From: Candidatus Nitrosopelagicus brevis
GTDB taxonomy: Archaea; Thermoproteota; Nitrososphaeria; Nitrososphaerales; Nitrosopumilaceae
Assembly: GCF_000812185.1 (NCBI RefSeq)
Contig: NZ_CP007026.1
Location: 873,107 to 937,106, forward strand
Direction of reading: 5' to 3'
Length of the DNA: 64,000 nt
A model generated the notes under the pieces. The model saw nothing but the letters and a program-made list of their open reading frames with translations. It did no database searches and had not been told where the DNA came from. The position numbers and the translations under genes are program-made. Shown here piece by piece: positions 16,584 through 24,988 of this stretch. Within the stretch, counting starts at the first letter, position 1; every line of letters starts with the position of its first letter.

Positions 16584-17819
16584 ATGCTGTCAGTTATACT
16601 TACTGAATTAGGAATTGCTGTTTTTGAGGAACAGAAATGTATCAAAACATTTCCTTTTTCAGAACCTGCAGAGGATTATGTTTTTGTAAAGAAAGCAAAA
16701 TCTAGATTAAGTGATTTAACCAGATTTTTACACGAAAAAGATATTGATGTTTTGGTAAACGATGTAGGATTACAAGATCTACTCAAGAAAAAATCAATTG
16801 AATCACAATTAATGAATGAAGTTAAATTAGAAGATATTCAATTAACAAAACCACAAATTTTGGTTGATGCAGGATTAGCAGAAAACCATGACGATGCAAT
16901 TCAAAAATTAAGAGAATTTGCAATTAGTTTATCATCATCAAAAGTTACAGAGGTTTCATCTAGTCCAGATCTACATATTATTCAAAGTATCAATACATTA
17001 GATGATACTGACAAAATTATCAATGGAATGAGTTCAAGATTAAGAGAATGGTATGGACTACATTTTCCAGAACTGGATAACATCATTGATAGTATAAACG
17101 GTTATGCGCAAATTGTAGTTGCAGGAAAAAGAGAAAATATCACAGACGATGTATTTGTAAATGCAGGATTTCCTGATTCTAAAGTTCAAATGCTTTCATT
17201 AGTAAAAGAAAAGAGTCGAGGAGGAGACATTACAGAAAAAAATCTCGAGATAGTACAAAACTTAGCTAAAAATATTTTAGAATTATTTGATTTGAGAAAT
17301 GAATTAGAAAAACAAGTTGATGAACAGATGAATGAAGTTGCTCCTAACTTGTCCGCAGTTTTAGGAACAACAGTGGGTGCAAGAATTTTAGCCAAAGCAG
17401 GAAGTCTTCAAAAAATGGCAACTATGCCTGCAAGTACAATTCAAGTTCTTGGTGCAGAAAAGGCATTATTCCGTGCATTAAAAACCGGTTCAAATCCACC
17501 AAAACATGGCATACTATTCCAACATGCAGTAGTACATGCAGCTCCTAGATGGCAAAGAGGTAAGATTGCAAGAGCCATAGCAGCAAAGGCAGCAATAGCA
17601 TCAAGAGTGGATGTTCATGGTTCAGGTTTGAATAAAACACTACTAGAAAAATTAAATATTAGAGTCAAGGAAATTGAAGAAAAATATTCCAAACCAGTGA
17701 AAAGACCTCAACCACAAGAACAACAAAGAGGAAATTTCCATAAGAGCAAAGAATCTAAACAAAAGAGAAGAGGAGATAGATTCAAGAATAGAAAACGAAA
17801 GAATTTTGGAAGAAGATAG
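16584..17819 (+). CDS. nop5: C/D box RNP core protein Nop5
   Basis: A 411-residue Nop56/58 homologue that bridges L7Ae-bound guide RNA and fibrillarin for 2'-O-methylation of rRNA and tRNA. An N-terminal fibrillarin-binding domain precedes a coiled coil and the NOP domain, whose hallmark block G-T-T-V-G-A-R-I-L-A-K-A-G-S-L occurs near residues 260-275, with G-A-E-K-A-L-F-R-A-L following. The tail is a long Lys/Arg stretch (R-R-G-D-R-F-K-N-R-K). The fibrillarin gene overlaps its end. Confidence 0.94.
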   Translation: MLSVILTELGIAVFEEQKCIKTFPFSEPAEDYVFVKKAKSRLSDLTRFLHEKDIDVLVNDVGLQDLLKKKSIESQLMNEVKLEDIQLTKPQILVDAGLAENHDDAIQKLREFAISLSSSKVTEVSSSPDLHIIQSINTLDDTDKIINGMSSRLREWYGLHFPELDNIIDSINGYAQIVVAGKRENITDDVFVNAGFPDSKVQMLSLVKEKSRGGDITEKNLEIVQNLAKNILELFDLRNELEKQVDEQMNEVAPNLSAVLGTTVGARILAKAGSLQKMATMPASTIQVLGAEKALFRALKTGSNPPKHGILFQHAVVHAAPRWQRGKIARAIAAKAAIASRVDVHGSGLNKTLLEKLNIRVKEIEEKYSKPVKRPQPQEQQRGNFHKSKESKQKRRGDRFKNRKRKNFGRR

Positions 17820-18477
17820 AAACTATTTCTGGTTTAATCTGGATGGAGAAAGAAAACTCTTTACAGAAAATTTTTCTCCCGGAAAACAAGTTTACAAGGA
17901 AAAATTATTAGATAAAAAAGGCGTGGAATATCGAAATTGGGAACCATTTCGAAGCAAATTAGCAGCCTGCATAATGAATGGATTAGAAGAATTTCCATTT
18001 GAGGAAAAATCAAGTGTTCTATACTTGGGTGTATCTACTGGAACAACAATAAGTCATATTTCAGATATTGTAGGTCCAAAAGGAATTATTTTTGGCGTGG
18101 AACATTCCAGCAGAGTGGCAAGAGATTTTCTTGATAGAGTTGCAATTTATAGAAAAAATATTGTTCCAATTATTCAAGATGCAAAAAAACCTGATCAATA
18201 TTTTTCAGTATTTAGTAAAGTGGATGTAGTTTATGTGGATATTGCACAACCAGACCAAACAAAAATTGCAATTGCAAATTGTAAAATGTATCTTAAAAAG
18301 AAAGGAATGCTATTTCTTGTAATTAAATCAAGAAGTATAGATGTAACAAAAGAACCAAATCAAATTATTAATGAAGAAATTAAAAAATTGCAAAGTGATT
18401 TTGAAATATTACAAAGAATTGATTTGAAACCTTTTGATAAAGATCATGCAATGATTATTGCCAGATCATTAGATTAG
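17806..18477 (+). CDS. flpA: Fibrillarin-like rRNA/tRNA 2'-O-methyltransferase
   Basis: A 223-residue fibrillarin, the catalytic SAM methyltransferase of C/D box RNPs. Motif I reads Y-L-G-V-S-T-G-T-T-I-S-H, with E-H-S-S-R after it and D-V-V-Y-V-D-I-A-Q-P-D downstream, as in archaeal fibrillarins. The start is TTG at 17806, overlapping nop5 by 14 bases; no ATG is in frame before residue 50, so this start is likely. The pair with nop5 is the standard archaeal arrangement. Confidence 0.93.
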   Translation: MEEDRNYFWFNLDGERKLFTENFSPGKQVYKEKLLDKKGVEYRNWEPFRSKLAACIMNGLEEFPFEEKSSVLYLGVSTGTTISHISDIVGPKGIIFGVEHSSRVARDFLDRVAIYRKNIVPIIQDAKKPDQYFSVFSKVDVVYVDIAQPDQTKIAIANCKMYLKKKGMLFLVIKSRSIDVTKEPNQIINEEIKKLQSDFEILQRIDLKPFDKDHAMIIARSLD

Positions 18478-19089
18478 ACCAAGTATTTTTTGAACAGGTT
18501 TCCAACTTTTACGAATTGAAGTAGGAAGAGATTTTTTTGATGAAACAACTTTCTTGACATAATTTACACTTTTTTTATCTGAAGGATATCCACTTCCAAG
18601 ATTTGCAGTCTTGTTTAAACGCATGATAGAACGATCTCTTGAAACTTTGGCAATTATTGATGCAGCAGAGACAACAACAAATCTAGAATCAGCATAATGA
18701 TATGATTTCACCTTGGATTTTTTAGACAAGTCAGAAATCTCACGACCAAATCTAGCAGCATTTACATCGCAAGAATCAACGTATGATAGATCAGGATTAA
18801 GATTAGATATCACTTCGGCCATTTTTTTTGCTTCTAAATGATTCAAGTTATGTTCAAAAACATACTTGTCAATGGTTCGTGGAGGAATTCGAATTACATG
18901 GTAATCGTCAACAAGTTTTACAATTTCTTTATACAATAATTCACGCTTTTTAGGACTAAGTTTTTTGGAGTCACGAACGCCGAGTTTACGAAGTTTAGGT
19001 ATATTTTTTTTCTCAATACTAATTCCAGCAATAACCATAGGTCCAATCATGGATCCTCTACCAGCATCATCTACACCACATATTTTCAC
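18469..19089 (-). CDS. rnhB: Ribonuclease HII
   Basis: A 206-residue enzyme that cleaves RNA in RNA/DNA hybrids and at single ribonucleotides. The N-terminal motif reads V-D-D-A-G-R-G-S where most relatives have D-E-A-G-R-G; the second catalytic residue is therefore Asp rather than Glu. Other signatures are present: S-Y-V-D-S-C-D-V, S-A-A-S-I-I-A-K-V-S-R-D and G-S-G-Y-P-S-D. Its end overlaps the end of the convergent fibrillarin gene by nine bases. Confidence 0.92.
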   Translation of the reverse strand: MKICGVDDAGRGSMIGPMVIAGISIEKKNIPKLRKLGVRDSKKLSPKKRELLYKEIVKLVDDYHVIRIPPRTIDKYVFEHNLNHLEAKKMAEVISNLNPDLSYVDSCDVNAARFGREISDLSKKSKVKSYHYADSRFVVVSAASIIAKVSRDRSIMRLNKTANLGSGYPSDKKSVNYVKKVVSSKKSLPTSIRKSWKPVQKILGLI

Positions 19090-19149
19090 AAATTTTGACT
19101 TGTATACACGTATTAGAATATAGGGGATTTAATTTCATAGACGACAAGA

Positions 19150-20286
19150 ATGAATGAAGAGATTATTGAAATCACAGAAGGCAGCACAAAGTTATTTGTT
19201 CCAAAAGGATCTATGACCGAGAAGGTTCCACCAAAAGAACCTGCTTTTTTCAATCCTCGAGCAAGTTTGAGTAGAGATTTATCAATAATTGCATGTTCGG
19301 CATTTTGGAAAGATTATAAATTTCCAAAAATTTTCTTTGATGGATTATCAGGATTAGGTGCAAGAGGGTTAAGAATTGCAAATGAGATTAGTGAAGTTGA
19401 GAAAGTTATTGTAAATGATGTCAATCCTAATGCATTGGATATTGCTTTAAGATCAGCAAAGATAAATAATTTAGAAAATTTTGAGATTTCTGAAAATGAG
19501 ACATGTAGGTTTCTTAGTTCTCATTCAAGAATGAATGAACGTGCATCAATTGTAGATATAGATCCATTTGGATCACCGTCAAAATACATTGATTGTGCGA
19601 TTAGAGCAACTATGCATAGCGGAATGTTAGCACTTACTGCTACTGATCTTCAGGTGTTACATGGATTATTCAATAAAGCTGCAAAAAGGAGATACTATGG
19701 AACACCAGTTAAAACAGAATTTAGCAACGAGATTGCAATTAGACTAATTTTAGGATGTGTAAGTTTTGTTGCTGGAAGACTAGATATTTCATTTCAACCT
19801 CTTTTTGTGGATCATGACATGCATTACTATAGAACATACATGAAAATTTTGAATACTCCTGAAAAAGAAGAGAAAATTGGATACATAATTTTTTGCAGAA
19901 GTTGTAAAGACCGTTATACAGAAATCACTAGGCAGGATAAATGTAGAAAGTGCGGTCATGAAACCGAAATAGCAGGTCCTCTATGGATAGGAAAATTATT
20001 TGAAAAAGAGTTTATACAAAAAATGAAAAATGTGAAAAATGATCTAATAGTAAATAAAAAATGTGACAGAATTATTGAAAGAGCAGAAGAAGAGGCTGAA
20101 CTTCCAGCAACATATTATACGTTAGATGAGATTGCATCAATGATCAAGTCTGCGCCATTGAAATTGAATGAAGCAATTGAAAGGTTAAGAGCACAGGGAT
20201 ACAAAGCATCAATGACATCATTGAATCCTGGGGGATTTAGAACAGATTGTGAAATAGATAAAATTACTCAGATTTTTCAGAATTAA
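19150..20286 (+). CDS. trm1: tRNA (guanine26-N2)-dimethyltransferase Trm1
   Basis: A 378-residue enzyme that makes N2,N2-dimethylguanosine at position 26 of tRNA. Visible motifs: F-F-N-P-R-A-S-L-S-R-D-L near residues 31-42, G-L-S-G-L-G-A-R-G-L-R (motif I region), the catalytic D-I-D-P-F-G-S-P, and a zinc-like Cys set C-R-S-C and C-R-K-C-G in the C-terminal half. Domain order and length match archaeal Trm1. The 3' end overlaps the convergent rlmE gene by 23 bases. Confidence 0.95.
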   Translation: MNEEIIEITEGSTKLFVPKGSMTEKVPPKEPAFFNPRASLSRDLSIIACSAFWKDYKFPKIFFDGLSGLGARGLRIANEISEVEKVIVNDVNPNALDIALRSAKINNLENFEISENETCRFLSSHSRMNERASIVDIDPFGSPSKYIDCAIRATMHSGMLALTATDLQVLHGLFNKAAKRRYYGTPVKTEFSNEIAIRLILGCVSFVAGRLDISFQPLFVDHDMHYYRTYMKILNTPEKEEKIGYIIFCRSCKDRYTEITRQDKCRKCGHETEIAGPLWIGKLFEKEFIQKMKNVKNDLIVNKKCDRIIERAEEEAELPATYYTLDEIASMIKSAPLKLNEAIERLRAQGYKASMTSLNPGGFRTDCEIDKITQIFQN

Positions 20287-20872
20287 GATATCCCATACAA
20301 ATACAATATAATTCACTACTGGATTTTCTACTTGCTTTTGGTTTTAGCAATTTAGTTTTGATGAATTTTTTCTTGACGAACTCATAAAATTCAGCTGAAT
20401 ATTCGCCATCAAACACCTTGAACAAAGCATTTCCCTTGTTAGATAGAGTTTTTTCCATCAATTTTTCTGCCGTATAATTCAGAGATATCTGTACAGCATG
20501 ATCAACAGACCAATTTCCAGATACATTTGGGGATAAATCACAAATTACTGAATCAATCTTTCTATTGAAAAATGACATTATTTCTTCAAGTATATCCGGA
20601 TCTTCAATATTGCCACGGATTATTTCAACACCTGGAAGATCTTCAACAAATGATAAATCAATTCCTAAAACTTTACCCTGATTACCTGAAATTTGACGAG
20701 CGACTTGTAGCCATCCACCAGGAGCACATCCCAAATCTAAAACATAAGAACCGGGACCGATAATGCGATATGATTTGTTAATTTCTTTTAATTTGTAAGA
20801 AGCCCGACTTCGATAACCTTGTTCATGAGCAAGTTTTCGATAATGATCTTTTTTAGCATCGATTAGTTTCAT
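20264..20872 (-). CDS. rlmE: 23S rRNA 2'-O-methyltransferase RlmE (FtsJ)
   Basis: A 202-residue FtsJ-type methyltransferase. It has Y-R-S-R-A-S-Y-K-L-K-E with the first catalytic Lys, motif I L-D-L-G-C-A-P-G-G-W, the catalytic Asp in V-I-C-D-L-S-P-N, and the second Lys in F-K-V-F-D-G-E, completing the K-D-K-E set. In archaea the target may be rRNA or a tRNA position; the family cannot separate these. ATG overlaps the stop of the upstream TFE-beta-like gene (ATGA). Confidence 0.92.
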   Translation of the reverse strand: MKLIDAKKDHYRKLAHEQGYRSRASYKLKEINKSYRIIGPGSYVLDLGCAPGGWLQVARQISGNQGKVLGIDLSFVEDLPGVEIIRGNIEDPDILEEIMSFFNRKIDSVICDLSPNVSGNWSVDHAVQISLNYTAEKLMEKTLSNKGNALFKVFDGEYSAEFYEFVKKKFIKTKLLKPKASRKSSSELYCICMGYLNSEKSE

Positions 20873-21669
20873 TTCTTTTTCTTGAATTCAACTGCAACCC
20901 AGTTTTCAATTAGTTGACAATGAAGAGGACTAGGTTCAGGATATGCATTTTCAAAGTCACATTTTTGTTCTACAGGACAAGTTAAGCACGGAGAATCAAT
21001 TAATGATTCCAATTTAATCGGTGCTTGTTCAATAATTAATTTGTAAGTCCATCTTCCTTTTTGTAATATTTTTTCACGAGAAATTAAACCACGTCTTTCT
21101 AATCTAAGTGCAAGTCTTGAACCATCCCTACTATTTAGCTTTAATTTTTTCCATAATTCACTTTGTAGTACTCCTTTATCCTCAAATTCAGCAATTATTT
21201 CACAAACTTTGTTTGTGAGTTTATCCATATCCATTTTTTCGATTTGGAAGTTTCGTATTTGTTCATCAGAAAATTGTTCTTCCAGATCATCTTCAGGAGT
21301 TCTCTCTGCAGCTTCCTTTGCAGCTTTTGCTTCAGCTTCTTCTTTTTCTTTAGCAGCTTTTGCATCTTTTTTTGCTTGTGCTATCTGAGCTTTCGTTAAT
21401 TTTTTTGGTTTTTCTGCTTTAGGTTTGGCAGATTTCTTTTCTGCTTTAGGTTTGGCAGCTTTCTTTTCTGCTTTAGGTTTGGCAGCTTTCTTTTCTGCTT
21501 TAGGTTTGGCAGCTTTCTTTTCTGCTTTAGGTTTGGCAGCTTTCTTTTCTGCTTTAGGTTTGGCAGCTTTCTTTTTTGATTTTTTCTGATTTTCTAATTG
21601 TGCACGTAATTCAGCTAGCTCTTTTTTTATTTGACTTGCAGTTTCAGGATCAATTTCTTTTTTCGACAT
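20869..21669 (-). CDS. RPC34/TFE-beta-like transcription factor with Lys-rich repeats
   Basis: A 266-residue protein with three parts. The N-terminus (about residues 35-88 from the ATG chosen) holds six 9-residue Lys/Ala/Pro units, A-A-K-P-K-A-E-K-K, then a charged helix. The middle is winged-helix-like (Q-S-E-L-W-K-K-L-K-L-N-S-R-D-G-S-R-L-A). The C-terminus has the pattern C-L-T-C-P-V-x4-C and S-P-L-H-C-x5-W (Cys 228, 231, 237, 251), matching the cubane [4Fe-4S] site of human RPC39/RPC34 and archaeal TFE-beta. Established knowledge: thaumarchaeal and crenarchaeal RPC34 orthologues are described and TFE-beta stabilises open complexes. The repeats are peculiar. In-frame TTG and GTG lie 12-15 bases upstream. 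Confidence 0.8.
   Translation of the reverse strand: MSKKEIDPETASQIKKELAELRAQLENQKKSKKKAAKPKAEKKAAKPKAEKKAAKPKAEKKAAKPKAEKKAAKPKAEKKSAKPKAEKPKKLTKAQIAQAKKDAKAAKEKEEAEAKAAKEAAERTPEDDLEEQFSDEQIRNFQIEKMDMDKLTNKVCEIIAEFEDKGVLQSELWKKLKLNSRDGSRLALRLERRGLISREKILQKGRWTYKLIIEQAPIKLESLIDSPCLTCPVEQKCDFENAYPEPSPLHCQLIENWVAVEFKKKK
21406..21567 (-). repeat. Six 27-base tandem repeats in the TFE-beta-like gene
   Basis: Six in-frame units of 27 bases, each encoding A-A-K-P-K-A-E-K-K (last unit starts with Ser and ends with Pro). The DNA of the middle copies is nearly identical. The array lengthens the N-terminus by 54 residues and adds net positive charge. Confidence 0.9.
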
Positions 21670-21689
21670 TTTATTTTTCACCAATTAGA

Positions 21690-22163
21690 TTATTTTACAC
21701 GTAATGTTTCATCCATACTTATACTATCAGTATATTTTTCATTAAAGATTTCAACATGAATTTCATAAGTTCCAGATTTAGTAATTAATTCTGAATAATT
21801 TTCATCCACTGGAAGAGTGTTATTATTTTGAATAAAGCATTGTTTTAAGAATCCACTTTGGGTTAAAACTTGTTTTTCAGAGGAAGATGTATCATAAATT
21901 GTGATATATAGATCGCCACAATTAAAATCTGGATTTGAGAGTTTTATACTAAATTCAATGTTAGAATTTTGTACAATTTCATTACTGAATCCGGTTAAAG
22001 TAATTTCACTTTTTGAACTGGATGTATGTCCATCGCCGCCAAATTGTAAAAAGTTTAATTCTCGATCAGGACTGCTTAATGTTTCAGCCATTACTGCAGT
22101 TCCTAACGATACAGAAAGTACGATAGGTAGAACATAGACTACAAGGGCAGAAGGTTTAACCAA
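21690..22163 (-). CDS. Secreted or membrane-anchored protein, unknown
   Basis: A 157-residue protein with an N-terminal hydrophobic signal (A-L-V-V-Y-V-L-P-I-V-L-S-V-S-L-G) followed by an Ala-rich end (V-M-A-E-T) that looks like a cleavage site. The rest is strand-rich with two Cys (C-G-D-L-Y, K-Q-C-F) that could form a disulphide outside the cell, and a beta-sandwich-like pattern. Function unknown. The start appears to be TTG at 22163. The gene lies 20 bases upstream of the TFE-beta-like gene. Confidence 0.65.
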   Translation of the reverse strand: MVKPSALVVYVLPIVLSVSLGTAVMAETLSSPDRELNFLQFGGDGHTSSSKSEITLTGFSNEIVQNSNIEFSIKLSNPDFNCGDLYITIYDTSSSEKQVLTQSGFLKQCFIQNNNTLPVDENYSELITKSGTYEIHVEIFNEKYTDSISMDETLRVK

Positions 22164-22253
22164 GATGTTACAAGTTCAATTCCCACGTATATCAAATTTG
22201 TCATATTTTTTGGGGCCGATTATGTTTATTTTAGGAGTGAATTTTTAGATATT

Positions 22254-22370
22254 ATGACAAAAAAGGAATGTAAAGATGGAGAATGTAGAGTTGACATTCC
22301 AGACTTAAGCGTAGAAGATGACACAGAGAAAAAAGTGGACAAAAAGGATTCGTCAAAACGTCTAAGATAA
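22254..22370 (+). CDS. 38-residue small protein with paired cysteines
   Basis: ATG-started small gene of 38 codons. The N-terminus carries C-K-D-G-E-C (Cys 6 and 11), the rest is Asp/Lys-rich and ends K-R-L-R. A TTTATTTTA stretch about 25 bases upstream could be a promoter. It is alone in a 250-base gap and stops 42 bases before the OLD-like gene. Metal or nucleic-acid binding is a guess. It may be real because the codon use looks like the neighbours, but it could be spurious. Confidence 0.4.
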   Translation: MTKKECKDGECRVDIPDLSVEDDTEKKVDKKDSSKRLR

Positions 22371-22412
22371 TTTGGTCATTTGAGTTAAATTCTAGCGAAC
22401 GATAATTTTTTT

Positions 22413-24497
22413 GTGCGATTAAGGAAGTTTAGAGCTCGTGCCTATCGTTGTATCCACGATTCAGGTGAAATTAGAGTAGGAGACCTTGCAGCTTTTGTTG
22501 GCCGAAATGAGAGTGGAAAAACTACAATTTTACAAGCATTAACTTTACTTAACAAAGACCAACCAGTCTCAGACCTTGACTTGTGTGATGAAATGACAGA
22601 AGACTTGAAACAAGAGGTTAGGTTAGCTGAGGGAGAATTTGATTTGAATCATAATGAAATTAGATTGATTAAAGAAACATTTCCATCAATTCCAGAAATA
22701 AAAAAAATTAAGATTTTTAGAACTAACAAAAATCCAATACCGCAGTATGATTTTGGAGATGTTGAAATTAGCGAAGCTGAAAATAGTGGACTTAACTCAT
22801 GGGAAAATTTTAGAGAAAAATTTCTTTCTTTTTTGGATACTATACCAAATCATGTACAGATTAAACTAGATACAGGATTTTTTCAGGGTCAAGCACCTGA
22901 AACTGAAGAGATGTTTAGAAATGAAATGGCTGAATTTGGAAATAATTTACAGGTATTAGCTGCAGATGAACCACAGGTTATTGAGGAATGGAATAAAATT
23001 TCTGATGAAAATGATTCTAATTTCCAAAGTTTACTTGTAGGAACTACAGAAAAAATGGCATTAGAGAATTTCATAGATTCTAATTTGCATCCAAGATTTG
23101 TGTATTTTTCAGATTACAAAAAAATCATTGGAAATGTAAATTTGAATGAATATAGAAAAGAAAGAACGAGTCCTAGCATAGAATTTTCAGAAGATGAATT
23201 TGATAAAGCAGATACAGTTGATAATTTGTTTTATTTAGCAGAGTTGGATGTTGAAGAATTAGAAGAGGCAAAGAATAGTCCTTCACAATTAATAAAATTG
23301 CTTAATACGTGTAGTAAAAGACTAACTGAGAAATTAAATCCTGCTTGGAAAGGAGATCCAATACATGTTGAATTAAGACTTAATCCAAATAATGTGATGA
23401 GTGTCGTCATATCAGATGTACATAAAGATGGAACAGTTACAAATACAGGACTCCTAAATAGACGAGCTGAAGGATTTAAGTGGACATTCTCATTTATCGT
23501 AAATTTTGCTGCAGAGACACAAAGAGCAGAATTAAAAGAAGCGATTTTGCTTTTAGACGAACCAGCAAGAAACTTACACCCTACACAGCAACGAGGAATT
23601 TCAGATTTATTAAAAAGTTTAGCAGGTTCAAACCAAGTGCTCTATGCAACACATTCACCTTACATGATTTTTGATTATGCACCAGGTAATCTCTTGGTAG
23701 TTGAGTTAGACAAAAAGAAGCATTTGAGTAGAATTTATTATGATTATTGGAATGCAGATGATCTCACATTAACACCAATTCTTTACGGTTTGTCAAGAGG
23801 TCTGGTAGAATCAATTTTAGATAGACAAATAGGATATAATTCTAGACCTATTATTGTTGTAGAAACTATTGCAGACACAATGTATCTTAATGCATTTGAT
23901 AAATTTTTAGAAGACCCAAACATCTCGATGAATCCTCTGAATATAGTAGCAGCATACAATAAAAATTCAGTTTTACCATTATCAATTTTCTATAGAAACC
24001 ATGGATACAATACATTTGTACTATTAGACAATACTGAAGAATCAAAAGAAATTTCAGCTCAACTTATTGCTAATGAATTTTCAAAAACTCAAACAATTTT
24101 CTTTGAAGAAAAAACAAAAGCTCTCCAATCAATTGAAGACTATATGATTACAGAGGATTACCTTTATGCAGTAAACCAAACTTATGCAATTAAATTAAGA
24201 AAAGAAGGGTATGTCAATTTAACAGAACAGGACATACAATCCAGAAATAAGAGCGGAATTATTGAGAGCCTCAACTCAATCTGGGAAGAGCATAGAGAGG
24301 ACGGTTGGGAAGAATTTGATAGCGAAGAAGTGGCACGTTATATTTGTGAAAAAATTGCCATCGAAGAGGCAGATTTTCTTTCAGATAAAACTAAAGATAA
24401 GTTTAGATCACTTTACAGATTAATTGCTGAGAGAATCAGACAGCAACAAAATCTAATGGCAGGTCAAAATTCAGATAAGAAAAAGATGAGCGTTTAG
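22413..24497 (+). CDS. OLD-like AAA ATPase with C-terminal TOPRIM-like region
   Basis: A 694-residue protein with ABC-type/OLD architecture. Walker A G-R-N-E-S-G-K-T is at residues 30-37. Near residues 385-420 come the L-L-L-D-E-P Walker B and the T-H-S-P H-loop. The C-terminal part has V-V-V-E-T-I-A-D where a TOPRIM would have V-x-E-G-x-x-D, and L-L-D-N in place of D-x-D, so the nuclease site is degraded or divergent. OLD proteins are anti-phage or DNA-processing nucleases. GTG start. The gene stands alone; no partner helicase or Gaj-type gene is next to it. Confidence 0.8.
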   Translation: MRLRKFRARAYRCIHDSGEIRVGDLAAFVGRNESGKTTILQALTLLNKDQPVSDLDLCDEMTEDLKQEVRLAEGEFDLNHNEIRLIKETFPSIPEIKKIKIFRTNKNPIPQYDFGDVEISEAENSGLNSWENFREKFLSFLDTIPNHVQIKLDTGFFQGQAPETEEMFRNEMAEFGNNLQVLAADEPQVIEEWNKISDENDSNFQSLLVGTTEKMALENFIDSNLHPRFVYFSDYKKIIGNVNLNEYRKERTSPSIEFSEDEFDKADTVDNLFYLAELDVEELEEAKNSPSQLIKLLNTCSKRLTEKLNPAWKGDPIHVELRLNPNNVMSVVISDVHKDGTVTNTGLLNRRAEGFKWTFSFIVNFAAETQRAELKEAILLLDEPARNLHPTQQRGISDLLKSLAGSNQVLYATHSPYMIFDYAPGNLLVVELDKKKHLSRIYYDYWNADDLTLTPILYGLSRGLVESILDRQIGYNSRPIIVVETIADTMYLNAFDKFLEDPNISMNPLNIVAAYNKNSVLPLSIFYRNHGYNTFVLLDNTEESKEISAQLIANEFSKTQTIFFEEKTKALQSIEDYMITEDYLYAVNQTYAIKLRKEGYVNLTEQDIQSRNKSGIIESLNSIWEEHREDGWEEFDSEEVARYICEKIAIEEADFLSDKTKDKFRSLYRLIAERIRQQQNLMAGQNSDKKKMSV

Positions 24498-24946
24498 AAA
24501 TTATCGCCGTCTTCAAGATAGTTCTTTTTTGGTTTTCTAGGTCTAATTTTTAAAAGTCTGGCACCTACGATTATAATTGGAATTGATAGACCCATGGAAA
24601 TAAGAGGTACCATCTCAACAGAAGAATCTACCAAACTAGGTTTTAGATCTTCAATCATAGTAGATGCATAAGCCATTCCAAGCAATATGATTGCACCACT
24701 AAGAATTATTAACATTCCATTCAATCTAGAACCATATCGTTTTGACAAATGAAATGAAACACCCATCATTATTGTAGCAGGTGCGATACTAAGTGAAATA
24801 AATTGGTATAATTTTGGACCTGCTTCAAAACCAAATGAATCATTATCCGAAGGATCTATCATAAAATTAAATAAAGTTAAAACTTCTGCAACAAAGAAAA
24901 TAGATAATACTAAACCTGCAATTGCCATGTATTTTTCTAATGCCAT
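24494..24946 (-). CDS. Four-helix membrane protein, unknown
   Basis: A 150-residue membrane protein with about four hydrophobic segments: one at residues 8-28 (A-I-A-G-L-V-L-S-I-F-F-V), others around 50-65, 80-95 and 115-130. Loops are short and a Lys/Arg-rich tail follows the last helix, which would face the cytoplasm. No catalytic motif. Overlaps the convergent OLD-like gene by four bases. Confidence 0.65.
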   Translation of the reverse strand: MALEKYMAIAGLVLSIFFVAEVLTLFNFMIDPSDNDSFGFEAGPKLYQFISLSIAPATIMMGVSFHLSKRYGSRLNGMLIILSGAIILLGMAYASTMIEDLKPSLVDSSVEMVPLISMGLSIPIIIVGARLLKIRPRKPKKNYLEDGDNF

Positions 24947-24988
24947 AATAACAAATTTTTTTTTGATGTAATAAACTATAACTTAATT

